NCBI GenBank assembly: GCA_002436015.1
Contig: DIXJ01000010.1
Coordinates: 48,299-112,298 of the forward strand
Source: Synergistaceae bacterium UBA6083
Lineage (GTDB): Bacteria > Synergistota > Synergistia > Synergistales > 79-D21
Length of the DNA stretch: 64,000 bases
Reading direction: 5' to 3'
Numbering within the stretch: the first letter of the stretch is position 1; every line of letters starts with the position of its first letter. Of the stretch, positions 17,695 through 25,039 are shown piece after piece. A model generated the notes under the pieces. It was not told where the DNA came from and searched no databases. It saw only the letters and a program-made list of their open reading frames with translations. A program made the translations under genes and the position numbers.

Positions 17695-18576
17695 CTAGCA
17701 CTCAAGTTCGATACCCCATGGTGGTACGATGTCGGGATGAGAGAGTACCTTTGCCTTCCAGCCGTACCAATATTTGGGAAAAATAACCTTTATACGTTTC
17801 TTCATCAGCCGTGCCCCCCACCAGGAGAAACTGCTATTCGAGGCGACTCCGTATTCGCAGAGCGTCATCAGGGCTAAGTCCACTTGCATGTTTTCTTTTG
17901 AAATGAGCTTATTTTCTACCTCTAAAAAACAGTCTCGCGTGTAGGAGGGATCGTCCGACAGAAAAATGAAGAACGGCCTTTTCAGATCTTTCGAAATCAT
18001 CTCGATTGCTTTTGAGAAATAGACCTTGGGAAGATCGATGCCCTGTTCGCCTAAGAAGGATTCGTGTAAATAGTCTCCCCTTCTGATATGCACAAACACT
18101 TTAGTGTATCCTTGAGGTATTTGAGATGCTATCTGCAGGGCTTTCTGTTCATACCGCTTCTTAATCCGAAAATCCAGCGCTTCTTTCGAAAAAAATCGTT
18201 CCGCCTGAAAGTAGCCCTGGTCGACAAAGCGGAACGGAAGTAATCCGTTGTGCTCCACAAAACTTGGTACGTACCAGCCTTGTTCGTTTTTTTTCTGGCA
18301 GGCGTAGCCAAATATGCGAGTTCTTGCAAGAGTTCTCATGGAAAAGAGTGTAAGCGGCTTCAAGATTTTATTGAAAACCAGACGGCCTATCCGTGATTTG
18401 AGCAGGTCTTTACATAAAACAATGAGACGCCCGTTGGTGCCTTCAACGTCGAACGTGGATGCGAATTCGGCCATGTTAAGGCACAGCATTCTCTCGCCCT
18501 TTCGAGCGATCGTGTTCAAAAAAGCGTACTGGAAAATTTGATTGCCAAGACCACCGTCAGAAACAAAAAAAATCAT
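17695..18576 (-). CDS. Alpha-1,2-fucosyltransferase (GT11)
   Basis: A 293-residue inverting fucosyltransferase. FVSDGGLGNQIFQYAFLN at the N-terminus and VHIRRGDY near residue 165 (the HxRRxDY motif that binds GDP-fucose) define family 11. GVASNSSFSWWGARL is the third conserved block. It transfers L-fucose in alpha-1,2 linkage, usually to galactose, so with gmd and fcl it makes a fucosylated, possibly H-antigen-like, surface glycan. AT-rich. The 271 bases upstream (18577-18847) hold no gene that I can see; they are AT-rich and may carry its promoter. Confidence 0.92.
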   Translation of the reverse strand: MIFFVSDGGLGNQIFQYAFLNTIARKGERMLCLNMAEFASTFDVEGTNGRLIVLCKDLLKSRIGRLVFNKILKPLTLFSMRTLARTRIFGYACQKKNEQGWYVPSFVEHNGLLPFRFVDQGYFQAERFFSKEALDFRIKKRYEQKALQIASQIPQGYTKVFVHIRRGDYLHESFLGEQGIDLPKVYFSKAIEMISKDLKRPFFIFLSDDPSYTRDCFLEVENKLISKENMQVDLALMTLCEYGVASNSSFSWWGARLMKKRIKVIFPKYWYGWKAKVLSHPDIVPPWGIELEC

Positions 18577-18847
18577 GTATTCAACACCCTTTTTGATATG
18601 GCGACATAGTTAGAGTACATGAAGGTCTCAATATACGCTTGGTAGGTTCTGATTCACATGTTGACCCCGGCATAGAAGACGCTTGCCGAATTCTGCGAGC
18701 CAATATGAGGCAAAAAAGATTTTTTTAAAAAATATATCTCGCCGTTTGTGCGCATGTTGCAGTTTCCGTTGTTCTCTAAAAAATTAAATAAAAATTAAGC
18801 AGCTTCCCCAAGTTTTTTTCGAAAAAAGTTTTTTTGATGAGCATTTA

Positions 18848-19633
18848 TTATCGCGCCTTTCGTAGCATATATAAGCCAGTTCCGAAGCCTCTTTCCGGTG
18901 TGTAATCATGAAAAAGCTCCGTACCGTAGATGTAGCGTTCCTCCATGAGCTCTAAATCGTCAGCAAACAGAGAGAGAAGATAGTCTCGCGTAAAAGCCCG
19001 GTGGGCGTTGAAGTAGATGATGTTATCCTGGTCTATTGGCACGCTCAGAAGACAGATGCCTCCCGGTTTTAAAACTCTTTTGATTTCCGCAATGGCTTTT
19101 TCGCTCCCCCAAAAGTCCAAGGGATCTCCGTATCTACCTAGTCCAATATGTTCTACGACACACAGCGATGACAACGATTCTATGGATTTGTCGGGAAACG
19201 GCAGTTTTAAAATAGAACCTTTTTGAAATGATAGATTCTCCAAATCCAAGTTGATCGGGCGAATGTCGATCATAGTCGTCGGTACGAACTGAGATATTAT
19301 GCCAACCGTTTTTACGGAGCTTCCAATGTCAAAATGATGCTGCGGTTTGTTCTCGAATATCTTTTTCGCCGCCCAGGCATCTTGATAGAAATAAGTTGCA
19401 TCTACCGGGGTCTGCAAGGTGTTATCGAATAAACAGGGGTAAAAAAGCAAAGAGTAAATCCCCTGATCTGACCTGATCATCTTCTTGAACTGCTTATATT
19501 CTTTGAAAAACAATAGGTAGCTTTTTAAGAGGCGTATCGGTCGGAAAGCAAAAAAATCGCCTAAGGGCACGACGAGTTGACGAACTATGCGTATGGACTT
19601 GAAGTGTCGTAGACATTTTTTCAACTTATTCAA
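18848..19633 (-). CDS. DUF268-like protein, possible SAM-dependent methyltransferase
   Basis: About 261 residues. QHHFDIGSSVKTVGIISQFV, MIDIRPINLDLENL and SLCVVEHIGLGRYGDPLDFWG followed by EIKRVLKPGGICLLSVPI match the DUF268 / class I methyltransferase pattern. It may methylate or otherwise modify a sugar of the polysaccharide, but DUF268 has no firm activity. I prefer the TTG at 19631-19633, which overlaps the flippase stop and has AGAGGT seven bases upstream. An ATG at 19672 would overlap the flippase by 47 bases. Confidence 0.65.
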   Translation of the reverse strand: MNKLKKCLRHFKSIRIVRQLVVPLGDFFAFRPIRLLKSYLLFFKEYKQFKKMIRSDQGIYSLLFYPCLFDNTLQTPVDATYFYQDAWAAKKIFENKPQHHFDIGSSVKTVGIISQFVPTTMIDIRPINLDLENLSFQKGSILKLPFPDKSIESLSSLCVVEHIGLGRYGDPLDFWGSEKAIAEIKRVLKPGGICLLSVPIDQDNIIYFNAHRAFTRDYLLSLFADDLELMEERYIYGTELFHDYTPERGFGTGLYMLRKAR

Positions 19634-20981
19634 TGTATGTACCTCTTTGGAAAATTTTATAAAACGAGGCAATGGCTAGAAGTTGGAGTTTGACGTTGTT
19701 GCGTGTTTTTCGATAGAAAGCGTCCAGAAAGAATATTGTTGTGGAAAAGGAAAGAATCGTCGCTACAACGGCACCTACGCTTCCGTAGGTTGGTATCAGT
19801 ATGAAATTGCATAAGACATTGACGACTGTGCCCGTAATCATACTGCATAACGAGTATTTGAAAAGGCTTTCGATATTGATGAATGCACTGCGAGCCGTGC
19901 CGATATTTGTGAATAAAAGCCTTGTTGCCATGAAACAGAGCAACACTCCCGCCGGCTGATAGGCCTCGCCGTACAAGATCACGATTATTTTTTCAGAAAA
20001 AAGATATATTGGAGTGGCCGTCAATAAAAAAAAGAAAAAACTGAGTCTATAGTAGTTCAAATACCGGTTCTGATAGAGGTATTCGGAGACGTACTTTGCT
20101 TTTGCCAATGCCGGGAAGAAAGATGAGTGCAGAACCACGGGAATGAAACCAAGGGCCTCGATCAGCCTCAAGGCGACGCTGTAATACGCGGTCTCAGTGT
20201 TCCCAAGCATCTCGCGTATCATTACTTGGTCTATTCTCGCCTGAATCATCAGGGCCCCACCGCTCAATATCAATGGCCAACTCTCTTTAAGCAGAATCTT
20301 TGCAGTCGCCGTTTCGAATCTCCAGGCACGCAGCGAGAGCTTCTTTCGTCTGTAGAAAAAGACGAAGCCAGCGGCCAGTACGATGCCGTCGACAAGGACG
20401 AGGAAAGCGAAGGCGGCCAGCGGTGCCTCTAGGAGGATGCAGGCGATTTTGAGCAGGCTGAGTAGAGCCAGGCTGATGGCGTTGGCTAAGGCGACGTACT
20501 TGCTGAGCACTTTGCTCTGGAAGTAGAGGTCGATGACGTTAAAGCTCTGGAAGACTGTCGCGGAGGCAACGATGAAGACGAGCGCGTTGGTGTAGCCGTC
20601 GTTGGACGTGAACTGGACAGCAGCTGCCAACAGCATCATAACGGCCGCAGCGCCGAGGAGCTTCAGGCGGAACGCTGTGCCCAAGAGGATATTGCGCTTG
20701 CTCTCGTCCTTTACGAGTTCGCGCACCAGTATGTTGTCGAGTCCCAGCGTGGCGACAACGGAAAAAAGGCCGACGAAGCTTTGCGCGTAGCTGAGGAGGC
20801 CGTAACGCTCCGGCCCGAGGTAGCGCGCCACCCAGACGCCGACAACCAGGCCGACGACCATTCGCAGGGTCTTCTCGGCGAAGAGCCACGAGGTGTTGGC
20901 GAAGTACCGGCGAAAGCCTTGGTGCTGTGCAAGAATCAAGAGTCTTGCGATCATTGAGAGTCTGTTCGTCCTTTCGAGCAT
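19626..20981 (-). CDS. Wzx-type polysaccharide flippase
   Basis: A 451-residue integral membrane protein of the MATE/MOP superfamily with about 12 to 14 helices. NTSWLFAEKTLRMVVGLVVGVWVARYLGPERYGLLSYAQSF is the conserved N-terminal block of O-antigen flippases. It should move the undecaprenyl-PP-linked repeat unit to the periplasmic face. The 5' half is GC-rich and the 3' half AT-rich, so the gene spans a composition boundary. No Wzy polymerase, chain-length regulator or ABC exporter is recognisable in the cluster. Confidence 0.88.
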   Translation of the reverse strand: MLERTNRLSMIARLLILAQHQGFRRYFANTSWLFAEKTLRMVVGLVVGVWVARYLGPERYGLLSYAQSFVGLFSVVATLGLDNILVRELVKDESKRNILLGTAFRLKLLGAAAVMMLLAAAVQFTSNDGYTNALVFIVASATVFQSFNVIDLYFQSKVLSKYVALANAISLALLSLLKIACILLEAPLAAFAFLVLVDGIVLAAGFVFFYRRKKLSLRAWRFETATAKILLKESWPLILSGGALMIQARIDQVMIREMLGNTETAYYSVALRLIEALGFIPVVLHSSFFPALAKAKYVSEYLYQNRYLNYYRLSFFFFLLTATPIYLFSEKIIVILYGEAYQPAGVLLCFMATRLLFTNIGTARSAFINIESLFKYSLCSMITGTVVNVLCNFILIPTYGSVGAVVATILSFSTTIFFLDAFYRKTRNNVKLQLLAIASFYKIFQRGTYIE

Positions 20982-21020
20982 CTGTTAAGAGTATTTTTAT
21001 TACTTCCTTGAATTGTCAAC

Positions 21021-21345
21021 TCAAGCATAACAAGGTAGTGCCAGCTCAGGACAGATCTCCGCCGGAGAGCGCCAGCCGAGACGCATTCTCGGTCTATTGT
21101 TGAGAAGGGATACGAGGTACCCATCCGGCTCCTCTCTGGCGCAGGTCATCTGTGTTCTCGCTCGTTCGCCGCCCCTAGGGGCTGTGGGGATAGGAAAAGT
21201 CCACCGGTACCCACACCATGTCCCGCGCTACTCCGCTTGTGCGGGGGGAAACTTCATGCCCTGGTCCACACGGTCATGCTAAGGCTCAAGATCCCTTCCA
21301 TGGCAAGAAGCTGATCCTTTGCCAAGGGGGCAATCTTTCGTAAAT
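21021..21345 (-). pseudogene. Decayed IS30-family transposase (C-terminal remnant)
   Basis: The 570-base stretch 20982-21553 has no intact gene, but its minus strand translates in pieces into the C-terminal half of an IS30 transposase. In order: LLAMEGILSLSMT; after a frame change VDQGMKF; a stop; DFSYPHSP (matching the PHSPWQRG region); SENTDDLRQ; then, in another frame, LVSLLNNRPRMRLGWRSPAE and a stop at 21021. At least two frameshifts and two stops make it dead. The N-terminal half is absent and I see no terminal repeats. The rest of the stretch holds only a short direct repeat (GGGCAATCTTTC near 21329 and 21412). Confidence 0.75.
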
Positions 21346-21553
21346 AGGGCCGGGTATCCAAATTCTTCTTGAGTTCTCCAAGTATCGTTCCTAGTCTACT
21401 ATTGGGCATAAGGGCAATCTTTCACTTCGCATTTCATAAATTCAGTATTCCTCTTGAATTGTACAGCAGGGAAGATTCGGAATTAGCCCAAATTCTCATG
21501 CTAGAATATACACATCTATTCACCGCACAAAAGCGAAAGGAGGAATTCCACCC

Positions 21554-21997
21554 ATGTTCAAGGACTTCAAGACCTTCATCATGCGGGGAAACATGATGGA
21601 CCTGGCCATCGGCATTATCCTGGGGGCGTCCTTCGGGGGCATCATCAAGTCCCTGGTGGAGGACATCCTCATGCCGCCCATCGGCCTGGCCATGGGAAAC
21701 AGGGATTTTTCCGGTCTCTTCACGATACTGAAGGAGGGGGCGACGCCCGGTCCCTACGCTTCGCTGGCCGCGGCGAAGGAGGCCGGGGCGGTCACGCTGA
21801 ACTATGGCGTGTTCTTCATGGTGATCGTCAATTTCCTGATCGTGGGCTTTTGTGTCTTCCTTTTGGTCCGCTGGTTGAACCGCTTGTTCCCGAAACCGGA
21901 ACCGGCCCCTGCACCGGCGGTGAAGGACTGCCCGTTCTGCCTTTCGAGCATTCCTGCCGGAGCAAAGCGTTGCCCGCACTGCACATCCGAGCTCTAG
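21554..21997 (+). CDS. mscL: Large-conductance mechanosensitive channel with C-terminal zinc ribbon
   Basis: A 147-residue channel that opens under hypo-osmotic shock. FKDFKTFIMRGNMMDLAIGIILGASFGGIIKSLVEDILMPPIG is the amphipathic start and pore helix TM1. The second helix is MVIVNFLIVGFCVFLLVRWLNRL. Instead of the usual short coil the C-terminus ends CPFCLSSIPAGAKRCPHC, a four-Cys zinc ribbon. An AAAGGAGG ribosome site precedes the ATG. It stands alone, with a terminator downstream. Confidence 0.95.
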   Translation: MFKDFKTFIMRGNMMDLAIGIILGASFGGIIKSLVEDILMPPIGLAMGNRDFSGLFTILKEGATPGPYASLAAAKEAGAVTLNYGVFFMVIVNFLIVGFCVFLLVRWLNRLFPKPEPAPAPAVKDCPFCLSSIPAGAKRCPHCTSEL

Positions 21998-22040
21998 GCC
22001 CCTTGTATCCCGCGGGTTGGAAGCGCCGACGATTTTCACG

Positions 22041-22069
22041 AGGGGGTTCCCGTAACGGGAGCCCCCTTC
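22041..22069 (+). terminator. Rho-independent terminator after mscL
   Basis: An 11-bp stem (GGGGGTTCCCG with CGGGAGCCCCC, one G-T pair) and a TAA loop. The T run is short. Confidence 0.7.
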
Positions 22070-22176
22070 ACAATGTGTACACCGAGCCGCGTTCCCCTGT
22101 ATAATCCCACCATATTCAGTATGTACGGAGTAAAAGTTAACCTTTCCTAAAACTCTTAAAAGGAGCGTGCGTCTTC

Positions 22177-23280
22177 ATGTTTACGGATCTCTTGACCGCC
22201 CTGGCCGTCGTCATCAACGGCATCCCGCAGGGCATCCTGGCCCTGAGCTTCGGCTTCGCGGCCTTTCCCACGGCGATCGCCTTCCTGGTGGGCATCGCGG
22301 GTTCCCTGGCTTTCAACTCGGTGGCCACCATCAGCTTCCAGGCGGAAACGATCACCCTGGCGGGCACGATGGGCCGCAACGTCAGGGAGCGCCTGAGCCT
22401 GGTCTTCTGGGGCGGCATCTTCCTGCTCATCCCGTCCGTTTTGGGGATGAACGAGGCGATCGTGGCCTTCATCGGTCCCACCATCGTCACCTCGATGATG
22501 GCGGGCGTCGGCATCATGCTGGCGTTCGTGGCGGTGAACCTGTACGCCTCCGAGAAGTTTTCCGGGGCCATGTCGTTCGTGTCGGCCCTGGTGGTGTGGT
22601 TCATCACGAAGGACCTGGCCAAGACGATCATCGTTTCCGTGCTGGCCTCCACGGCGGTCTACAACTACCTGCGCTACGTGGCGAAGAAGGAAGTGGACGC
22701 GCCTGAGGTCCACCTTGAGAACGAGCGCTTCCACTTCGGGAACATCGAGTGGTGTTTCTGGCGGAACCGGGCGGTCTTCCTGGGCGCCCTTGGCATCGCC
22801 TGCCTCAACATCGGGGCGAATATCTCCTTCGGCAAGATCACGGGCAGCATCGCCAACACGAGCACGAACATCGACCACCTGGCGATCTACTCGAGCGTTG
22901 CGGACATCCTGTCGACTCTCTTCGGCGGCGGCCCGGTCGAGGCCATCATCTCCGGCACGGCCACGGCCCCGAACCCGCTTCGCAGTTCCGTGATGATGAT
23001 GGGCATCATGGCGGCGATCCTGCTTTTCAAGCTGCTGCCGGTCATCGGCCGCTACGTGCACCGGTCCTCCATCGCGGGATTTTTGTTCATCCTGGGCACC
23101 TTCGTCACGTTCTCGACGAACATCCAGGGCGCCATCGCCTCGGCCCCAGCCTTCGCGGGACCCTACGGCTTCTCCCCCTGGGGGATGGTCATCGGGGCCA
23201 CCACGCTCGTTTCGGCGCGTTGGAACCCGTTCTACGGGCTGCTGGCCGGACTGGCGATCAAGCTGGCCTTCCAGCTGTAG
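22177..23280 (+). CDS. NCS2-type purine/pyrimidine permease
   Basis: A 367-residue membrane protein with about ten hydrophobic helices. ALSFGFAAFPTAIAFLVG and FGGGPVEAIISGTATAPNPLRSS are the best blocks; the latter resembles the conserved carboxylate motif of NCS2/AzgA-like nucleobase permeases. It is shorter than classic NCS2 members. It lies 12 bases before a phosphoribosyltransferase gene, so uptake of a purine base and its capture as the nucleotide is a natural reading. A TATAAT at 22100-22105 could be its -10 box, with no good -35. Confidence 0.72.
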   Translation: MFTDLLTALAVVINGIPQGILALSFGFAAFPTAIAFLVGIAGSLAFNSVATISFQAETITLAGTMGRNVRERLSLVFWGGIFLLIPSVLGMNEAIVAFIGPTIVTSMMAGVGIMLAFVAVNLYASEKFSGAMSFVSALVVWFITKDLAKTIIVSVLASTAVYNYLRYVAKKEVDAPEVHLENERFHFGNIEWCFWRNRAVFLGALGIACLNIGANISFGKITGSIANTSTNIDHLAIYSSVADILSTLFGGGPVEAIISGTATAPNPLRSSVMMMGIMAAILLFKLLPVIGRYVHRSSIAGFLFILGTFVTFSTNIQGAIASAPAFAGPYGFSPWGMVIGATTLVSARWNPFYGLLAGLAIKLAFQL

Positions 23281-23292
23281 GGGACGCGGGAA

Positions 23293-23850
23293 ATGCCGGA
23301 AAGCACGAACGGTTTCTACGAGCTCCGCGTAGCGGGGCTCACCCGCCGCCTGAAAAAGGTCCGGGTGGCCGACTCCCTTGTGATCGCCTCGTTCGTCATG
23401 CTGGGGGACACGAAGCTGATCGAGTCCTGCGCCGACGCCCTGCTGCCGCTCCTGCCCAAGGAGAAAATCGACATGCTGGTCTGCCTGGAGGCGAAGGGGA
23501 TCCCCCTGACCCACGCCCTGGCGGTTCGGCTCGGGGTGGATTACATCACGGTGCGCAAGTCCGTGAAAAGCTACATGGAGAACCCCCTGGTGGTGGAGGT
23601 CCAGTCCATCACGACGGCGGGGAGCCAACTCCTCGTCATGGACGGGGTGGACCGGGCCAAGGTGGAGGGGAAACGCATCTGCGTGGTGGACGACGTGGTT
23701 TCCACGGGAGGATCCCTGCGTTCCGTAGAGAAACTGCTGGCCGAGGCCGGGGCCGAGGTGGTCTCCAAAACCGCGGTGCTGCTCGAAGAGGGCGGCTACG
23801 ACGGGCAGGACCTGGTCTACCTCGAGAGGCTCCCGGTCTTCCCGGACTGA
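23293..23850 (+). CDS. Purine phosphoribosyltransferase family protein
   Basis: A 185-residue type I PRTase. The PRPP-binding signature is RICVVDDVVSTGGSLRSVEKL near residue 136, preceded by VCLEAKGIPLTHALAVRLG and a flexible-loop Lys-Ser region (VRKSVKSYM). APRT or xanthine PRTase are the nearest ideas; the base is not determined by sequence. It sits directly after the nucleobase permease and probably traps the imported base. The stop codon is followed at once by a dispersed repeat and a terminator. Confidence 0.82.
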   Translation: MPESTNGFYELRVAGLTRRLKKVRVADSLVIASFVMLGDTKLIESCADALLPLLPKEKIDMLVCLEAKGIPLTHALAVRLGVDYITVRKSVKSYMENPLVVEVQSITTAGSQLLVMDGVDRAKVEGKRICVVDDVVSTGGSLRSVEKLLAEAGAEVVSKTAVLLEEGGYDGQDLVYLERLPVFPD

Positions 23851-23852
23851 AA

Positions 23853-23890
23853 CTGGACAGGTACAAATTCGTTGCGTTCACATTCACAAG
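23853..23890 (+). repeat. Dispersed repeat, copy C
   Basis: It starts GGACAGGTACAAATTCG two bases after the phosphoribosyltransferase stop region, continues TTGCGTTCACATTCAC and ends ACAAG. It is in the same orientation as the upstream gene, as copies B and D are. A terminator follows within ten bases. Confidence 0.75.
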
Positions 23891-23895
23891 AAATA

Positions 23896-23923
23896 GGGGG
23901 GGCAAAAGCCCCCCCGTTTTTTT
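23896..23923 (+). terminator. Rho-independent terminator after the phosphoribosyltransferase
   Basis: An 8-bp all-GC stem (GGGGGGGC with GCCCCCCC), an AAAA loop and a run of seven Ts. It separates the nucleobase operon from the synthetase/ABC operon. Confidence 0.88.
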
Positions 23924-24003
23924 CCTCTCTTGCTGTTTGCTGTGGCAGGTCATTGTTTGGTAAGCTGGCTCAATGTGAACCAGGGTGTCCAGGGGGGAGA
24001 GTG

Positions 24004-25038
24004 GTGGGCTTGAGGGGAAGGTTCCCGCGCATAGCGGCGTTCATCATGGAGATCGGGTGCCTGGCCTTTCTTTTTTGCGGCGCCTTGCCAGTGGAGGCGG
24101 CTTCTTCCGCGTTGACCCCCATCCGCGCGGTGGTCCTGCCCTACATTACTTTTGCGCCGTTCTTCATCGCCAAGGACGAGGGGTATTTCGAAAAAGAAGG
24201 ATTGGACGTCGAGTTTGTCAGGCTGGTCCAGCCGATGGCGGGAGTGGCTGAGGTGGCTAAAGGCAGCATCGACATGACCCAGGTCGGGACGCGTGTCGGG
24301 ATCTTCAACGCCATGAGCCGGGGGGCGAACCTCCGGATCGTGGCCGACAAGGGCGGCTTTGCGGGGGAGAAGGCGGCATCCAGCGGATTCCTGATCCGGA
24401 AGGAATTGCTCGACAGCAAGGGCAAGCCTGACTGGCAGAGGATTAAAGGGCGCAAGGTGTCCGTGGATCCCACCAGCTTCTGGGGGTTCCTCTTCGAGAA
24501 GTACCTGGTTCGAAACGGCCTGAAGATGTCGGACTTCGATGTCGAGGATTTGCCTGTCACGGTCCTGCCCGGCGCTTTCGACCAAGGGAACGTGGCGATC
24601 GCCCACGTCACCGAGCCCTGGGTTACGAAAATCACCCGGGAAGGGAAGGTCGTGCTGCTCGTGGCAGACGCAACTCTGTCGCCGAAGTCGCATTTCTCGG
24701 GAATCTGTTTCGGCCCCTCCCTGCTGGAAGCCAATCCCCAGGCGGGGGAGAGGTTCATGGTGGGCTACCTCAAAGGGGTCCGCCAGTACAACAAGGGGAA
24801 AACAAGCCGGAACATCGATATCATCGCCAAAAACACCGGCCTGGACACAAGTAGTGTCGCCGATTCTGCCTGGCCGGCAATTCGCAACGACGGCCACATG
24901 GATGTCTCCGGCTTCGTCGAGTTCCAGCGCTGGGCAATGAAAAAAGGGTACCTCGATTCTGTCGTCCCTGCGGAGAAACTTTGGGATCCCCGCTTCGTCG
25001 AACAGGCCAACCGCAAGCTAGGCGGCAAGAACCCCTGA
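24004..25038 (+). CDS. NitT/TauT-type ABC transporter substrate-binding protein
   Basis: About 344 residues. A signal peptide (IGCLAFLFCGALPVEAASS) precedes an NMT1/SsuA-like binding fold: RAVVLPYITFAPFFIAKDEGYFEKEGLDVEFV, then GSIDMTQVGTRVGIFNAMSRGANLRIV. It should bind a small organic solute in the periplasm and deliver it to the permease at 28380. GTG at 24004 was chosen because GGGGGG lies six bases before it; GTG at 24001 is the alternative, and an earlier open frame runs only through the upstream repeat and terminator. First gene of the operon; the next start is one base after its stop. Confidence 0.86.
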   Translation: MGLRGRFPRIAAFIMEIGCLAFLFCGALPVEAASSALTPIRAVVLPYITFAPFFIAKDEGYFEKEGLDVEFVRLVQPMAGVAEVAKGSIDMTQVGTRVGIFNAMSRGANLRIVADKGGFAGEKAASSGFLIRKELLDSKGKPDWQRIKGRKVSVDPTSFWGFLFEKYLVRNGLKMSDFDVEDLPVTVLPGAFDQGNVAIAHVTEPWVTKITREGKVVLLVADATLSPKSHFSGICFGPSLLEANPQAGERFMVGYLKGVRQYNKGKTSRNIDIIAKNTGLDTSSVADSAWPAIRNDGHMDVSGFVEFQRWAMKKGYLDSVVPAEKLWDPRFVEQANRKLGGKNP

Positions 25039-25039
25039 G

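Noticed and set aside
21021..21345. Intact IS element
   Set aside because: Stops and frameshifts break the transposase, the N-terminal half is absent, and no terminal inverted repeats were found.
22075..22170. Purine riboswitch before the nucleobase permease
   Set aside because: No conserved purine-aptamer loops or junction bases in the leader.
22156..23628. A long minus-strand open frame opposite the permease and phosphoribosyltransferase
   Set aside because: Its translation is rich in His, Arg, Asp and Gln with no domain, typical of the antisense of GC-rich genes; the plus-strand genes have clear motifs.
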